Source: Anaerolineae bacterium
GTDB lineage: Bacteria > Chloroflexota > Anaerolineae > Promineifilales > Promineifilaceae
DNA length: 64,000 nt
NCBI GenBank assembly: GCA_030425205.1
Contig: JAUIAP010000002.1
Coordinates: 62,001-126,000 of the forward strand
Reading direction: 5' to 3'
The translations under genes and the position numbers were made by a program. The notes beneath the pieces are model-generated. The model saw only the letters and a program-made list of their open reading frames with translations. It was not told the DNA's origin and did no database searches. Shown here piece by piece: positions 15,831 through 22,945 of the stretch; positions within the stretch are counted from its first letter, which is position 1; each line of letters starts with the position of its first letter.

Positions 15831-17177
15831 TCAGCGTGGTGTGACTGAGACAGGAATCCCGTTTTTCGGCCGAAGTGTAATTTGTGGTTCCAACTCTGGC
15901 ACATATCCAGCCGCCACCTGTAACTTAAAGCGTTGCAGCACCGTCACCAAAATCAATACCGCCTCCATCATGGCAAAGCGGTTGCCAATGCACTGGCGCG
16001 GCCCTGCACCAAAGGGAAGAAAGGCAAAGCGATGACGTGATTTGCTGTTTTCGGCCGAAAATCGCTCTGGGTCAAACTGCTCCGCATTCGGCCAAAAGTC
16101 TGGATGACGATGCAGATGATAGGTTGACAGCGAAATAACCGACTTGCCAGCAATGTCATATCCAGCGATCACGTCTGGCTCATTGCAGTAGCGCGCCATC
16201 GTGTAGGCAGGCGGATAGAGTCGCATGGTCTCGTTCAAAACTTGGTCGATATAGGTCAAATTGGGCAGATCATCCAGCGTGACGGTGCGCGATCCTAGCT
16301 CAGCATCAATTTCCGCTAACACGCACTTATACTCGTCGGGATGCTGCGCCAAGAGGTAAAACGCCCACGTTAACAATAACGCCGTCGTCTCATGTCCAGC
16401 TAGCACCATCGTCTGCACTTCATCGCGCAGTTGGCGATCGTTCATGCGCTCGCCCGTCTCTTCATCCTCTGCCAACATAAACATCGAAAGCAGGTCGCCA
16501 TGATCGGTCGGATCGGCACGACGTTCCGCAATGATGCGATCGATCACCTGATCGATGACGGAAACCGCTTCATTGAGTTTGCGCGTTGTCGGAACAAATG
16601 GCACACGCACGGCAAGCATCCCCAATGGGTTGGTCGAGAGTTTAACAATCGACTCGCCTGCCAGATCAACCGCATCGTAAATCTTGCCACCATCTTGGAC
16701 TAAATCAATGCCAAAGAGCGTTTTGCCAACGATTTCAAGTGTCAACAAGTTCATGGCCGCCTGAATGTCGAACGACTGATTGGGCTGCCAACTGTCGAGC
16801 ATATTGGTGGTGGCACTGGTCATAATTCGGCCGAAATCGGCCAACCGTTTGCGATGAAACGCAGGTTGAGCCAAACGGCGTTGTCGTAGCCAAAAATCCC
16901 CATCGCTTGTCAACAACCCCTTCCCCACCAGTGGCTGCATCACCACAAACGAGGGAGCGGGCATTTTGGAATAGTTCTTGTTGTTGTCTACGAGAATATG
17001 TTTAAAGTGGTCGGGATGGTAAAAGACATAGCTGTGCAAGGGGCCGAAAAAACGCATTCGGACAATGTCGCCGTACTTTCGCTGAATTTCCCCAAACGTA
17101 CCAATCGTGTCGTCACGAAAGGCACGCAAAAACCCAGCGGGCTTCTCTGCAATTGCGGTAGGTGGTTGGTTTGGCAT
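15831..17177 (-). CDS. cytochrome P450
   Basis: A 448-residue haem monooxygenase. It has the I-helix oxygen-activation motif AGHETT near residue 255, the K-helix ExxR in ETMRLYPP, and the haem-binding loop FGAGPRQCIG with the thiolate Cys near residue 396. The overall pattern (RRLAQPAFHRKRL, YDIAGKSVI) resembles the fatty acid or alkane hydroxylating branch near CYP102/CYP110, but without a fused reductase. Electron partners are not nearby. AGGAAA before the start is a fair ribosome site. It is divergent from the PrsW-like gene. Confidence 0.94.
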   Translation of the reverse strand: MPNQPPTAIAEKPAGFLRAFRDDTIGTFGEIQRKYGDIVRMRFFGPLHSYVFYHPDHFKHILVDNNKNYSKMPAPSFVVMQPLVGKGLLTSDGDFWLRQRRLAQPAFHRKRLADFGRIMTSATTNMLDSWQPNQSFDIQAAMNLLTLEIVGKTLFGIDLVQDGGKIYDAVDLAGESIVKLSTNPLGMLAVRVPFVPTTRKLNEAVSVIDQVIDRIIAERRADPTDHGDLLSMFMLAEDEETGERMNDRQLRDEVQTMVLAGHETTALLLTWAFYLLAQHPDEYKCVLAEIDAELGSRTVTLDDLPNLTYIDQVLNETMRLYPPAYTMARYCNEPDVIAGYDIAGKSVISLSTYHLHRHPDFWPNAEQFDPERFSAENSKSRHRFAFLPFGAGPRQCIGNRFAMMEAVLILVTVLQRFKLQVAAGYVPELEPQITLRPKNGIPVSVTPR

Positions 17178-17251
17178 ACAAATTTCCTGTCAATGAAGCT
17201 TTTTACTGATTTTAGCGCAAAACGACGCAGGATTAGAACGCAACGACAGGT

Positions 17252-17257
17252 TATAAT
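17252..17257 (+). promoter_or_regulatory. putative leaderless -10 box of the PrsW-like gene
   Basis: TATAAT lies eight bases before the ATG at 17266. The 13-mer TATAATCTGCTCT here is identical to the one before the deoxynucleoside kinase start. Confidence 0.5.
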
Positions 17258-17265
17258 CTGCTCTT

Positions 17266-18243
17266 ATGATCACCTTTTTAACCCTGTTGGCGTGTGTCAT
17301 CCCCACTTTAATCTATGTTGGCGTGATCTATCGGGTGGATAGTTATGAAAAAGAACCGATTTGGCTCTTGAGTGCTGTCTTCCTATGGGGGGCTGTTCCC
17401 GCCATTGGATTGTCAATTGTGGCGGGAACATTACTTGACGGGGCATTAGAGGTGATTTTCGGCCGAACTTGGCAATCTCTCACCGCCGCCGTCCTCGCCG
17501 CACCAATCATCGAAGAGACGTTCAAGGGGGTCGCCCTCGCTGGCATCCTCGCATGGCGCAGACATGAAATCGACACGCTGCTTGATGGCATCATTTATGG
17601 TGCGATGGTCGGGATGGGGTTTGCAATGGTCGAGAACAGCTTCTACTTTATGGGGGAATATGATAGCGGCGGTCTCAGCGCATGGGCACTCAACGTCTTT
17701 TTTCGCGCCTTTATCTTTGGCCTGAATCACGCCCTTTTTAGCGGTCTTTTTGGTCTCGGTGTCGCCGCTGGCCTCTTAGCGAAACGCGAATTGGTCCGTA
17801 TTTTCGCGCCCGTATTGGGCTGGACAACGGCCGTCTTTTTCCACTTTATCCACAATCTCTCCGTCGGTTTTGACAATGCACTCTGCCTGATCGCGCCACT
17901 CACTGACTGGGGAGGTATCCTGCTCACCCTAGTCATCATCACTTGGGCATTGCGTCAAGAGCGGACATGGCTACAAGTGTATCTCATCGAGGAAATGCGC
18001 TTGGGAATCATCACCTTCAAGCAATATGAGCTAATCAGTGACATTACTAAACGGCGCGCTCACCTCTGGGATTTGCTGGTGCATGGTCAGTTTGGTCGCT
18101 ATATCGAACTGCGCCGCTTTCTCAACTTATGCAGCAAGTTAGCATATCAGAAACACCACTCTGACGTGCATGAGGCTCACGTTCACGCGAATGCAATCGT
18201 AGAGCTACGCAATGATATTGAGTTGGCAAGTTCACACCTATAG
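17266..18243 (+). CDS. PrsW-family intramembrane metalloprotease
   Basis: A 325-residue polytopic membrane protein. Conserved PrsW/M82 motifs are visible: PIIEETFKG (EExxK), GMVENSFYF region, FGLNHALFSGLFG and FFHFIHNL, supplying the Glu and His residues of the active site in the membrane. PrsW in Bacillus cleaves an anti-sigma factor; the target here is unknown and no anti-sigma gene is adjacent. The C-terminal 100 residues are soluble and not part of the core family. Confidence 0.85.
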   Translation: MITFLTLLACVIPTLIYVGVIYRVDSYEKEPIWLLSAVFLWGAVPAIGLSIVAGTLLDGALEVIFGRTWQSLTAAVLAAPIIEETFKGVALAGILAWRRHEIDTLLDGIIYGAMVGMGFAMVENSFYFMGEYDSGGLSAWALNVFFRAFIFGLNHALFSGLFGLGVAAGLLAKRELVRIFAPVLGWTTAVFFHFIHNLSVGFDNALCLIAPLTDWGGILLTLVIITWALRQERTWLQVYLIEEMRLGIITFKQYELISDITKRRAHLWDLLVHGQFGRYIELRRFLNLCSKLAYQKHHSDVHEAHVHANAIVELRNDIELASSHL

Positions 18244-18303
18244 CCTCGCCACAACCCCATAATTAAATTAAACGCTTCGGTATTGTGCACTATTCACACC
18301 TTG

Positions 18304-18387
18304 ATAGGCGTTTCGCAGTTGTCTATCTGGCACTCGTAGTTCAGGGATTGCCGAATCCCGAAGCTACCTCAAGTGCGTAACGCCTAT
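18304..18387. other. 84-bp structured palindromic element
   Basis: The outer arms ATAGGCGTTTCGCA (18304-18317) and TGCGTAACGCCTAT (18374-18387) are complementary at 13 of 14 positions. Inside, GCACT pairs with AGTGC, GTAG with CTAC, and GGGATT-GCC-GAATCCC closes the tip. It lies between the convergent ends of the PrsW-like gene and the 421-residue protein, and has no T tract. Nothing else is seen in 18244-18483. It could be a structured RNA, a recombination site or a protein-binding site. Confidence 0.6.
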
Positions 18388-18483
18388 GTGAGGCAGTATG
18401 GTGCAGTTGCAGCCGGCATAAAAACGAATAGAGAAAACCCTTATGTAATGTCAGACAGTTTTTTCCAAACGACCATCAGTGTG

Positions 18484-19749
18484 TCATCCAACCGTCGCAT
18501 GTTGATCGATCGCATACCAAACTGGCGTGCGCAGGACAACCGCCCGTAAGTAACCGCTCGTGCTTAACTGTTTACTTGCTGCTCGTCCATCCGCAAAAAA
18601 TAGCCTGTTCGCAACGTTGCCCTGCGCCCTTTTATTCGCAAGGTCGTGCGTGCTATCTTTTGTTGAATTATGAGCCGCGAGACGTTTGTTAAGTCTACGG
18701 CGTTGGGTGGCGTGCGCAGATTGATGCACCGCGCCATATTGATTGGGTAAGTGCCATGCGATGTATGTTGTGCCAGCCTCCCCCTGATTGCCTTTCTTGT
18801 CGATAAGTTTGAAGGTTGCTTTCCCTTGCCAGAGCAGTTCTTGATCGGTTTCGGCCGAATAACGCCCCCCCACCCCAATTGCCTGCTTTTTTTCAATCCC
18901 GACGCGCTCGTCATAGCGTTGCTGCGTCCGTCCCGCAACGCCCGTTAGCGTTTCTAACGTCGCGCGGCTAATTGGATTTGCCTTATCCGCGTTTGCGCGA
19001 CTGCTGTGCAACGTGGCGTAGAATTGCGCCTTTACGTTGCCAATACATTCAGTTAACTGTGTCACTGTTAGTTGAACTGGATTGTGCTGGAATCGGCCGA
19101 TTCCCAATCCTTCCGCCACCCGCACTTGCCCATATAGCCATAACCGCCCGTGATCATCACGTTCCCAAAATGTCCCGCTCCCCTCAGCTAAGATCTGTCG
19201 CAACCGCCGCCAACCACAAACCCTATGTGGCGATCCTTTCCGAGTCAACGCTTCCCGCACAGCGTCAACAGCCAGCCAACCCCGCCCCGCATCATCCAAT
19301 AAACGGCAAAGCAGCCAGACGCGCCCACTCGTTGCCATTTCATTCTGCAAGAAACCAAGCAGGAGGTCAGGATATGCGGTGACTGCCTCTGGGACAGCTT
19401 TTTCTTCTTCAGCTTCCAGTGAATGGTGAACAGAGCTGGTTTTGATAGAAAGTAGTGAGTCGTTGCGACCTTCTTTATTCCCTTCCGCGCGATCCGCCAA
19501 CTGTTTACTAACAATCGCACTTGCCCAGCCAATGTGTGCGGGCAACTCAAAATGTTGCCCTAGGGCAACATCTTCCCGTGTTTCACGTGCAACCCCGCGA
19601 CGCGCCCGCAGCGCATACAACGCCGCATTTGCCGTCTCTAAACGAGAGACGGCAAACTGATCTGCGCCGTTCGACGACACAGAAGCTGCGTGTCCACCCA
19701 TCGCCATAGGTTCACACGCGCAGCTATCGTTGCGGGAGATGCTGTGCAT
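18484..19749 (-). CDS. unrecognised protein next to parAB, possible replication or partition factor
   Basis: This 421-residue soluble protein matches no family I can name. The central part (residues 150-300) has SGRVWLLCRLLDD, RRLRQILAEGSGTFWERD...RLWLYG and ISRATLETLTGVAGRTQQRYDERVG, the last suggesting a helix-turn-helix; the C-terminus is basic, with RRRLNKRL and FFADGRAAS. The N-terminal 60 residues are low in conserved features and their DNA carries two centromere-like palindromes. It reads in the same direction as ParB and ParA but is separated from them by 1 kb. Position suggests a replication initiator or accessory partition protein; this is inference only. Confidence 0.7.
   Translation of the reverse strand: MHSISRNDSCACEPMAMGGHAASVSSNGADQFAVSRLETANAALYALRARRGVARETREDVALGQHFELPAHIGWASAIVSKQLADRAEGNKEGRNDSLLSIKTSSVHHSLEAEEEKAVPEAVTAYPDLLLGFLQNEMATSGRVWLLCRLLDDAGRGWLAVDAVREALTRKGSPHRVCGWRRLRQILAEGSGTFWERDDHGRLWLYGQVRVAEGLGIGRFQHNPVQLTVTQLTECIGNVKAQFYATLHSSRANADKANPISRATLETLTGVAGRTQQRYDERVGIEKKQAIGVGGRYSAETDQELLWQGKATFKLIDKKGNQGEAGTTYIAWHLPNQYGAVHQSAHATQRRRLNKRLAAHNSTKDSTHDLANKRAQGNVANRLFFADGRAASKQLSTSGYLRAVVLRTPVWYAIDQHATVG
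19552..19571. promoter_or_regulatory. GTTGCCC-TA-GGGCAAC palindrome, site 1
   Basis: A perfect 20-bp palindrome with core GTTGCCCTAGGGCAAC inside the 5' part of the unknown gene. Similar palindromes lie at 20626-20645 and 22815-22840. It is a candidate binding site for the ParB encoded nearby. Confidence 0.6.
19579..19594 (+). promoter_or_regulatory. parS-like site
   Basis: TGTTTCACGTGCAACC matches the canonical bacterial parS TGTTTCACGTGAAACA at 14 of 16 positions. It lies seven bases after the first GTTGCCC palindrome and close to parAB. Conservation of the CACGTG core supports it, but it sits within a coding frame. Confidence 0.45.
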
Positions 19750-19764
19750 AGTTGCGAATCACGT

Positions 19765-19912
19765 CGGGATACAAAATCCCCCTCCCCAATCAAGGGGCTT
19801 TTCGGCCGATCTTCGGCACGTGATTTCCATTTGGCACGAACATTTGCGCTAGACCACCATCTCTGGTATCCTTCACAAATAACGCAAGCGGGATACAAAA
19901 TCCCCCTCCCCA
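19765..19912 (+). repeat. pair of 24-bp direct repeats
   Basis: The 24-bp sequence beginning CGGGATACAAAATCCCC occurs identically at 19765-19788 and 19889-19912, 124 bp apart, just upstream of the unknown gene. It may be a trace of a duplicated insertion or a binding site array. Confidence 0.8.
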
Positions 19913-19972
19913 TTGAAGGAGCCTCGCGTTAACAGTTCTGCCAAAACTGATATAAATTATTCGATTGAACTT

Positions 19973-20001
19973 AGCTGAGTGTTACGAACTCAGCTTTTTT
20001 A
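19973..20001 (+). terminator. intrinsic terminator, plus strand
   Basis: AGCTGAGT-GTTACGA-ACTCAGCT, a perfect 8-bp stem, is followed by six or more T on the plus strand. No plus-strand gene precedes it in this spacer. Confidence 0.75.
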
Positions 20002-20069
20002 TTTGGACAAGCTATTCGGCCGTCCACAACAAGGCACGTCTAATGCCCTGTTGTGGCAAGCAGAAACGC

Positions 20070-20118
20070 AAAAAGCCCACCGCCTGATCCCCACAATGGG
20101 GAAGACGATGGGCTTTTG
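20070..20118. terminator. bidirectional terminator-like hairpin
   Basis: AAAAGCCCA and TGGGCTTTT form the outer stem, and CCCC-ACAAT-GGGG forms an inner hairpin at 20089-20101. The A and T tracts allow termination in both directions. Confidence 0.7.
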
Positions 20119-20364
20119 ATAGCTTAATATAAGGGTGAACTATCGGCCGAAACCGACACCTATTCCACCAATTTTCTGATCAGCCTCGCATTGTTAGGGT
20201 GCCAAAAGAACACCAAAATAAACCTATTGCGGCTATCAGATTTGGTTAATCATGGAATGATAAATCCGTTGAATTTGGCGTGCATTCGTCGCAATCACTT
20301 GACGTATACACTATTGTCGTCCATAATTCTGTCTACGGAATTTATTTAATTCCACCCATCGCCT

Positions 20365-20413
20365 GGCTCTGTGACTGACCTCGACCAAAAGGAATCACAG
20401 AGCCTATTTTTTT
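20365..20413 (+). terminator. intrinsic terminator, plus strand
   Basis: GGCTCTGTGA pairs perfectly with TCACAGAGCC across a 20-base loop, followed by TATTTTTTT. Confidence 0.75.
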
Positions 20414-20450
20414 ATCTTTTTAAAAGTGCTGGCGGCTTATTGTCAGCGTG

Positions 20451-20476
20451 AGCGCGGTCATTGACTGCGCTTTTTT
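20451..20476 (+). terminator. intrinsic terminator, plus strand
   Basis: AGCGCGGT pairs with ACTGCGCT (one G-T pair) over a five-base loop, followed by six T. It is the fourth in the series within 500 bp. Confidence 0.7.
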
Positions 20477-20625
20477 GTTCCCAACAGAAACCACCTTTTC
20501 TACATGTTAAGTAGATCGAATGATCTAAATAGATCGCCGATTATAAGATCGGCAAGGCAACTTGCCTAGACCAATTTCGCTGCGTCGATCCTATCGTATT
20601 GTTTAAAAATGATCGAGGGGGAATT

Positions 20626-20645
20626 TTGTTGCCCTAGGGCAACAA
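20626..20645. promoter_or_regulatory. GTTGCCC-TA-GGGCAAC palindrome, site 2
   Basis: A perfect 20-bp palindrome with the same 16-bp core as site 1, in the gene-free spacer 107 bases past the end of parB. Confidence 0.65.
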
Positions 20646-20752
20646 GGGGCTGTGAGACTTGCAGGAAGTCAGGCTAGTTCGGTTGTCAGGATTGCAGCAT
20701 ACGAGCTGACCACCTGAAACTGATTCGGCCTTTTGCGACGACTGTGCCGAAA

Positions 20753-21868
20753 CTATGATGAGTCGGAAAGGAGTTTGTTGAGTTGGTCGCGTAGACGGGT
20801 TAGCTTGTCGCGCTGGGCAGGATCACCTGTGTTGAGTATCGTGGTGACCTCGTCGAGATGGTCATCCTCAAGAGAGTCGAATAGTTTGAGCGTACCTGTG
20901 ACGCGCTGCTGGAACTTCGTCACCCACCACGAAGGAGTATCGGCCGAAATCTTCCCTTTTTCTCGTACCGTCCCGCTCAATTGTGCTTCGACAAAGTCCG
21001 CCACGCGCCGATAACTGATCGCAACATCGTCATCCGTCTTTTGCCATGCAATAATCTGCTTGAGGGTGAGCAATTGTAAGTCAGGTCGGTCGGAAAGTTT
21101 TTCGGTTATCGGCCGAATTGTCTTTTCCGCTAGGTTAAATTGCGCCACGACCTCTTGTGCTTCTGGTGAGAGGGACAATACTTTCAGGACACGCCCGCGA
21201 TAGGAGCGCGACATGCCCAATATCTCTTCTACTTCAGCCCATTTGATCGAGCGTCCCGCATCGGCCGAAAGTTCTTCGCGCAGTGCCAAAATTCCCTGTG
21301 CCTTTTCAATTAAGGACAGGTCGTCTCGGGCAACATTTTCGATGAGCTGAATCGCCCGAATGTGTTCGCTCGACACGACGGTAGCGCGGATGCGGTCGGG
21401 ATGTTGATCATTGCTGCCAATCGAGCGATTGTTCGCCGTCAATAGAACATGCGCCCACCAACGCCGCTCTCCCGTGACGATCACATACTGCACACCGATA
21501 GGCAGCGTCGGCTCTTCGGCTGCCGGTTGACGCACAGTAATGGGGTTGATGAGGCCGCGATGCTCGATGGTTGCTGCGAGTTGTTGCAGTTTTTCAGCGG
21601 AGGCCACAATTGCGGGGGCGGCATCGGCCGATTTTGCCCGTGCCAGCCAATCTTGTAAGACGGCGGCCGGTCGTTGCTGACCTGTAAAAAGTCGTTCGTA
21701 GAGATCGGGGGGCAGTAGGGTGCGCGGCTGGTCTGGGTCGGGCAGAATCGACTCAATATGAATTTGAGAAGTTTCGGCCGAAACCTGCTCCGTTCCACCA
21801 TACGGATTGATCTTATTGAATTGGAAGCCACCTAAAATCGGCTCTTTACGACTTTTTCGTTTTGTCAT
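20753..21868 (-). CDS. parB: ParB-like partition protein
   Basis: A 371-residue ParB/Spo0J-family protein. The N-terminal box ILPDPDQPR (residues 41-49), the CTPase-type box GERRWWAH at 133-140, the ENVARDDLSLIEKAQGI motif near 172 and a central helix-turn-helix (WAEVEEILGMSRSYRGRVLKVLSL) are in the normal order. About 45 extra residues separate the first box from the SI-type helix (LAATIEHRGLINPI), more than usual. The C-terminus differs from chromosomal ParB dimerisation domains. Its ATG shares a base with the ParA stop (TGATG). It should bind centromere sites; the GTTGCCC palindromes are candidates. Confidence 0.92.
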   Translation of the reverse strand: MTKRKSRKEPILGGFQFNKINPYGGTEQVSAETSQIHIESILPDPDQPRTLLPPDLYERLFTGQQRPAAVLQDWLARAKSADAAPAIVASAEKLQQLAATIEHRGLINPITVRQPAAEEPTLPIGVQYVIVTGERRWWAHVLLTANNRSIGSNDQHPDRIRATVVSSEHIRAIQLIENVARDDLSLIEKAQGILALREELSADAGRSIKWAEVEEILGMSRSYRGRVLKVLSLSPEAQEVVAQFNLAEKTIRPITEKLSDRPDLQLLTLKQIIAWQKTDDDVAISYRRVADFVEAQLSGTVREKGKISADTPSWWVTKFQQRVTGTLKLFDSLEDDHLDEVTTILNTGDPAQRDKLTRLRDQLNKLLSDSS

Positions 21869-22680
21869 CAGGTTGAGAAGAGTGCTGTAATTACATCGTA
21901 GTAGGCAGTTGCGCCATCACTGGTTGGGGCATAGGCAAAGATGTCGCCGCCGCTGCTATGGGCTTCACCAATAGCGACCCGTTCGGGAATCGGTGGCAGG
22001 ACAATTCGGCCGAAATGTGCCTCCAACGCGCCCAGCGTTTCTTTCGATAGCCGTGTGCGTCCCATTGCATTGGGTAAAACTCCCCCGATGCGTAGACGAG
22101 GATTTGCCTCTCGTGCTTGCTGAATCGTGCTTTGCAATAGTCCTAACCCAACGAGTGCAAATTCTCCGGGATTAACGGGAATGATCACCTCTTCACAAAA
22201 TAGCAGTGCGTTAAGCGTCAAAGACCCCAAACTGGGGGGACAATCAACAATAATCACGTCATAACGCTCCGTAATGGGCTGCAATGCGCGCTTAAGTTGG
22301 TATTCGCCGCGAAATTGGCTTGTGAGAATCGGCTCTAAGGTCGCCAATTCAAGGTGTGATGGGAGAATGTGGAGGAGGGAAGGGGGGAGTTGTGCGCCAT
22401 CCTTGAGCGTTACAGCGTCGAGTTCGATTGGCTGGATCGCATTTTCGGCCGAAACATCTCCATTCAACACCTCGCGCATGGTTGGGCGATCTACCCTGCG
22501 TGGGCCTGCCGCAACTTCAACACCCAATAAGACGTGTGTTGCGTTGGCTTGCGGATCGACGTCGATCAATAAGACACGTCCTGGACCCAGCAATCGCGCT
22601 GCACCACACGCGACATTGACCGCAGTTGTCGTCTTTCCAACACCACCTTTTTGGTTTGCAATACCGATTTGTCGTGTCAT
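21868..22680 (-). CDS. parA: ParA/Soj-like partition ATPase
   Basis: A 270-residue Walker-type ATPase. It has the deviant Walker A KGGVGKTTTAVN with the signature lysine (IANQKGGVGKT), Walker A' VLLIDVDPQANAT and Walker B IIVDCPPSLGSLTLNAL. There is no N-terminal DNA-binding extension, as in chromosomal Soj or type Ib plasmid ParA. It drives segregation by nucleoid-bound ATP cycling together with ParB, encoded immediately downstream. Its upstream 265 bases hold a palindrome and a hairpin that may be operators. Confidence 0.95.
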   Translation of the reverse strand: MTRQIGIANQKGGVGKTTTAVNVACGAARLLGPGRVLLIDVDPQANATHVLLGVEVAAGPRRVDRPTMREVLNGDVSAENAIQPIELDAVTLKDGAQLPPSLLHILPSHLELATLEPILTSQFRGEYQLKRALQPITERYDVIIVDCPPSLGSLTLNALLFCEEVIIPVNPGEFALVGLGLLQSTIQQAREANPRLRIGGVLPNAMGRTRLSKETLGALEAHFGRIVLPPIPERVAIGEAHSSGGDIFAYAPTSDGATAYYDVITALFST

Positions 22681-22814
22681 AGAAGGGGCTAGTGGCTAGT
22701 TTGCTCATGGCTAGTGAAAATTCAAGCCAAATATAAATGCACTTGCAACTAGCGATTTGCAACTATTTTTTCCAATTGCGAGATGATACCCGTTAGAACG
22801 ATTGGTCGCAAACA

Positions 22815-22840
22815 AAAATGTTGCCCGCGGGCAACATTTT
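22815..22840. promoter_or_regulatory. GTTGCCC-GC-GGGCAAC palindrome, site 3
   Basis: A perfect 26-bp palindrome with core GTTGCCCGCGGGCAAC extended by AAAAT/ATTTT arms, 135 bases upstream of parA. The half-site GGGCAACATTTT recurs in parB at 21338-21349. Confidence 0.7.
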
Positions 22841-22862
22841 CTTGAGTTACTTCACTTTTGGT

Positions 22863-22884
22863 CACGCTATACAAATATAGCGTG
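22863..22884. promoter_or_regulatory. inverted repeat upstream of parA
   Basis: CACGCTATA-CAAA-TATAGCGTG is a perfect 9-bp stem without a T tract. It lies 22 bases from the 26-bp palindrome and beside the end of the hydrolase gene. It may be an operator of the parAB promoter or a weak terminator. Confidence 0.5.
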
Positions 22885-22945
22885 AGGGGGTTCACTTCCA
22901 AATCTACGATTCAGGTCGCTAACGTTGAGCGGAATCGCTGTGATC

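Larger units (their letters stand above)
19750..20752. other. 1-kb gene-free region between the unknown gene and parB
   Basis: I see no convincing protein gene on either strand. The region holds a direct repeat, a 12-bp-arm hairpin (CCACAACAAGGC at 20024-20035 with its partner ending at 20056), four intrinsic terminators all readable on the plus strand, and GATC-rich inverted repeats at 20515-20553 (AGATCGAATGATCT, GCCGAT-TATAAG-ATCGGC). It also holds one GTTGCCC palindrome and one TCGGCCGA at 20143. This layout fits a control region of a replicon or small untranslated RNAs. Confidence 0.6.

Noticed and set aside
18304..18387. Integron attC site
   Set aside because: The element is palindromic like attC but lacks the RYYYAAC/GTTRRRY core sites, and no integrase or cassette genes are present.
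19750..20752. CRISPR array in the gene-free region
   Set aside because: Only two direct repeats and unrelated hairpins are present; there is no regular repeat-spacer pattern and no cas gene in the window.
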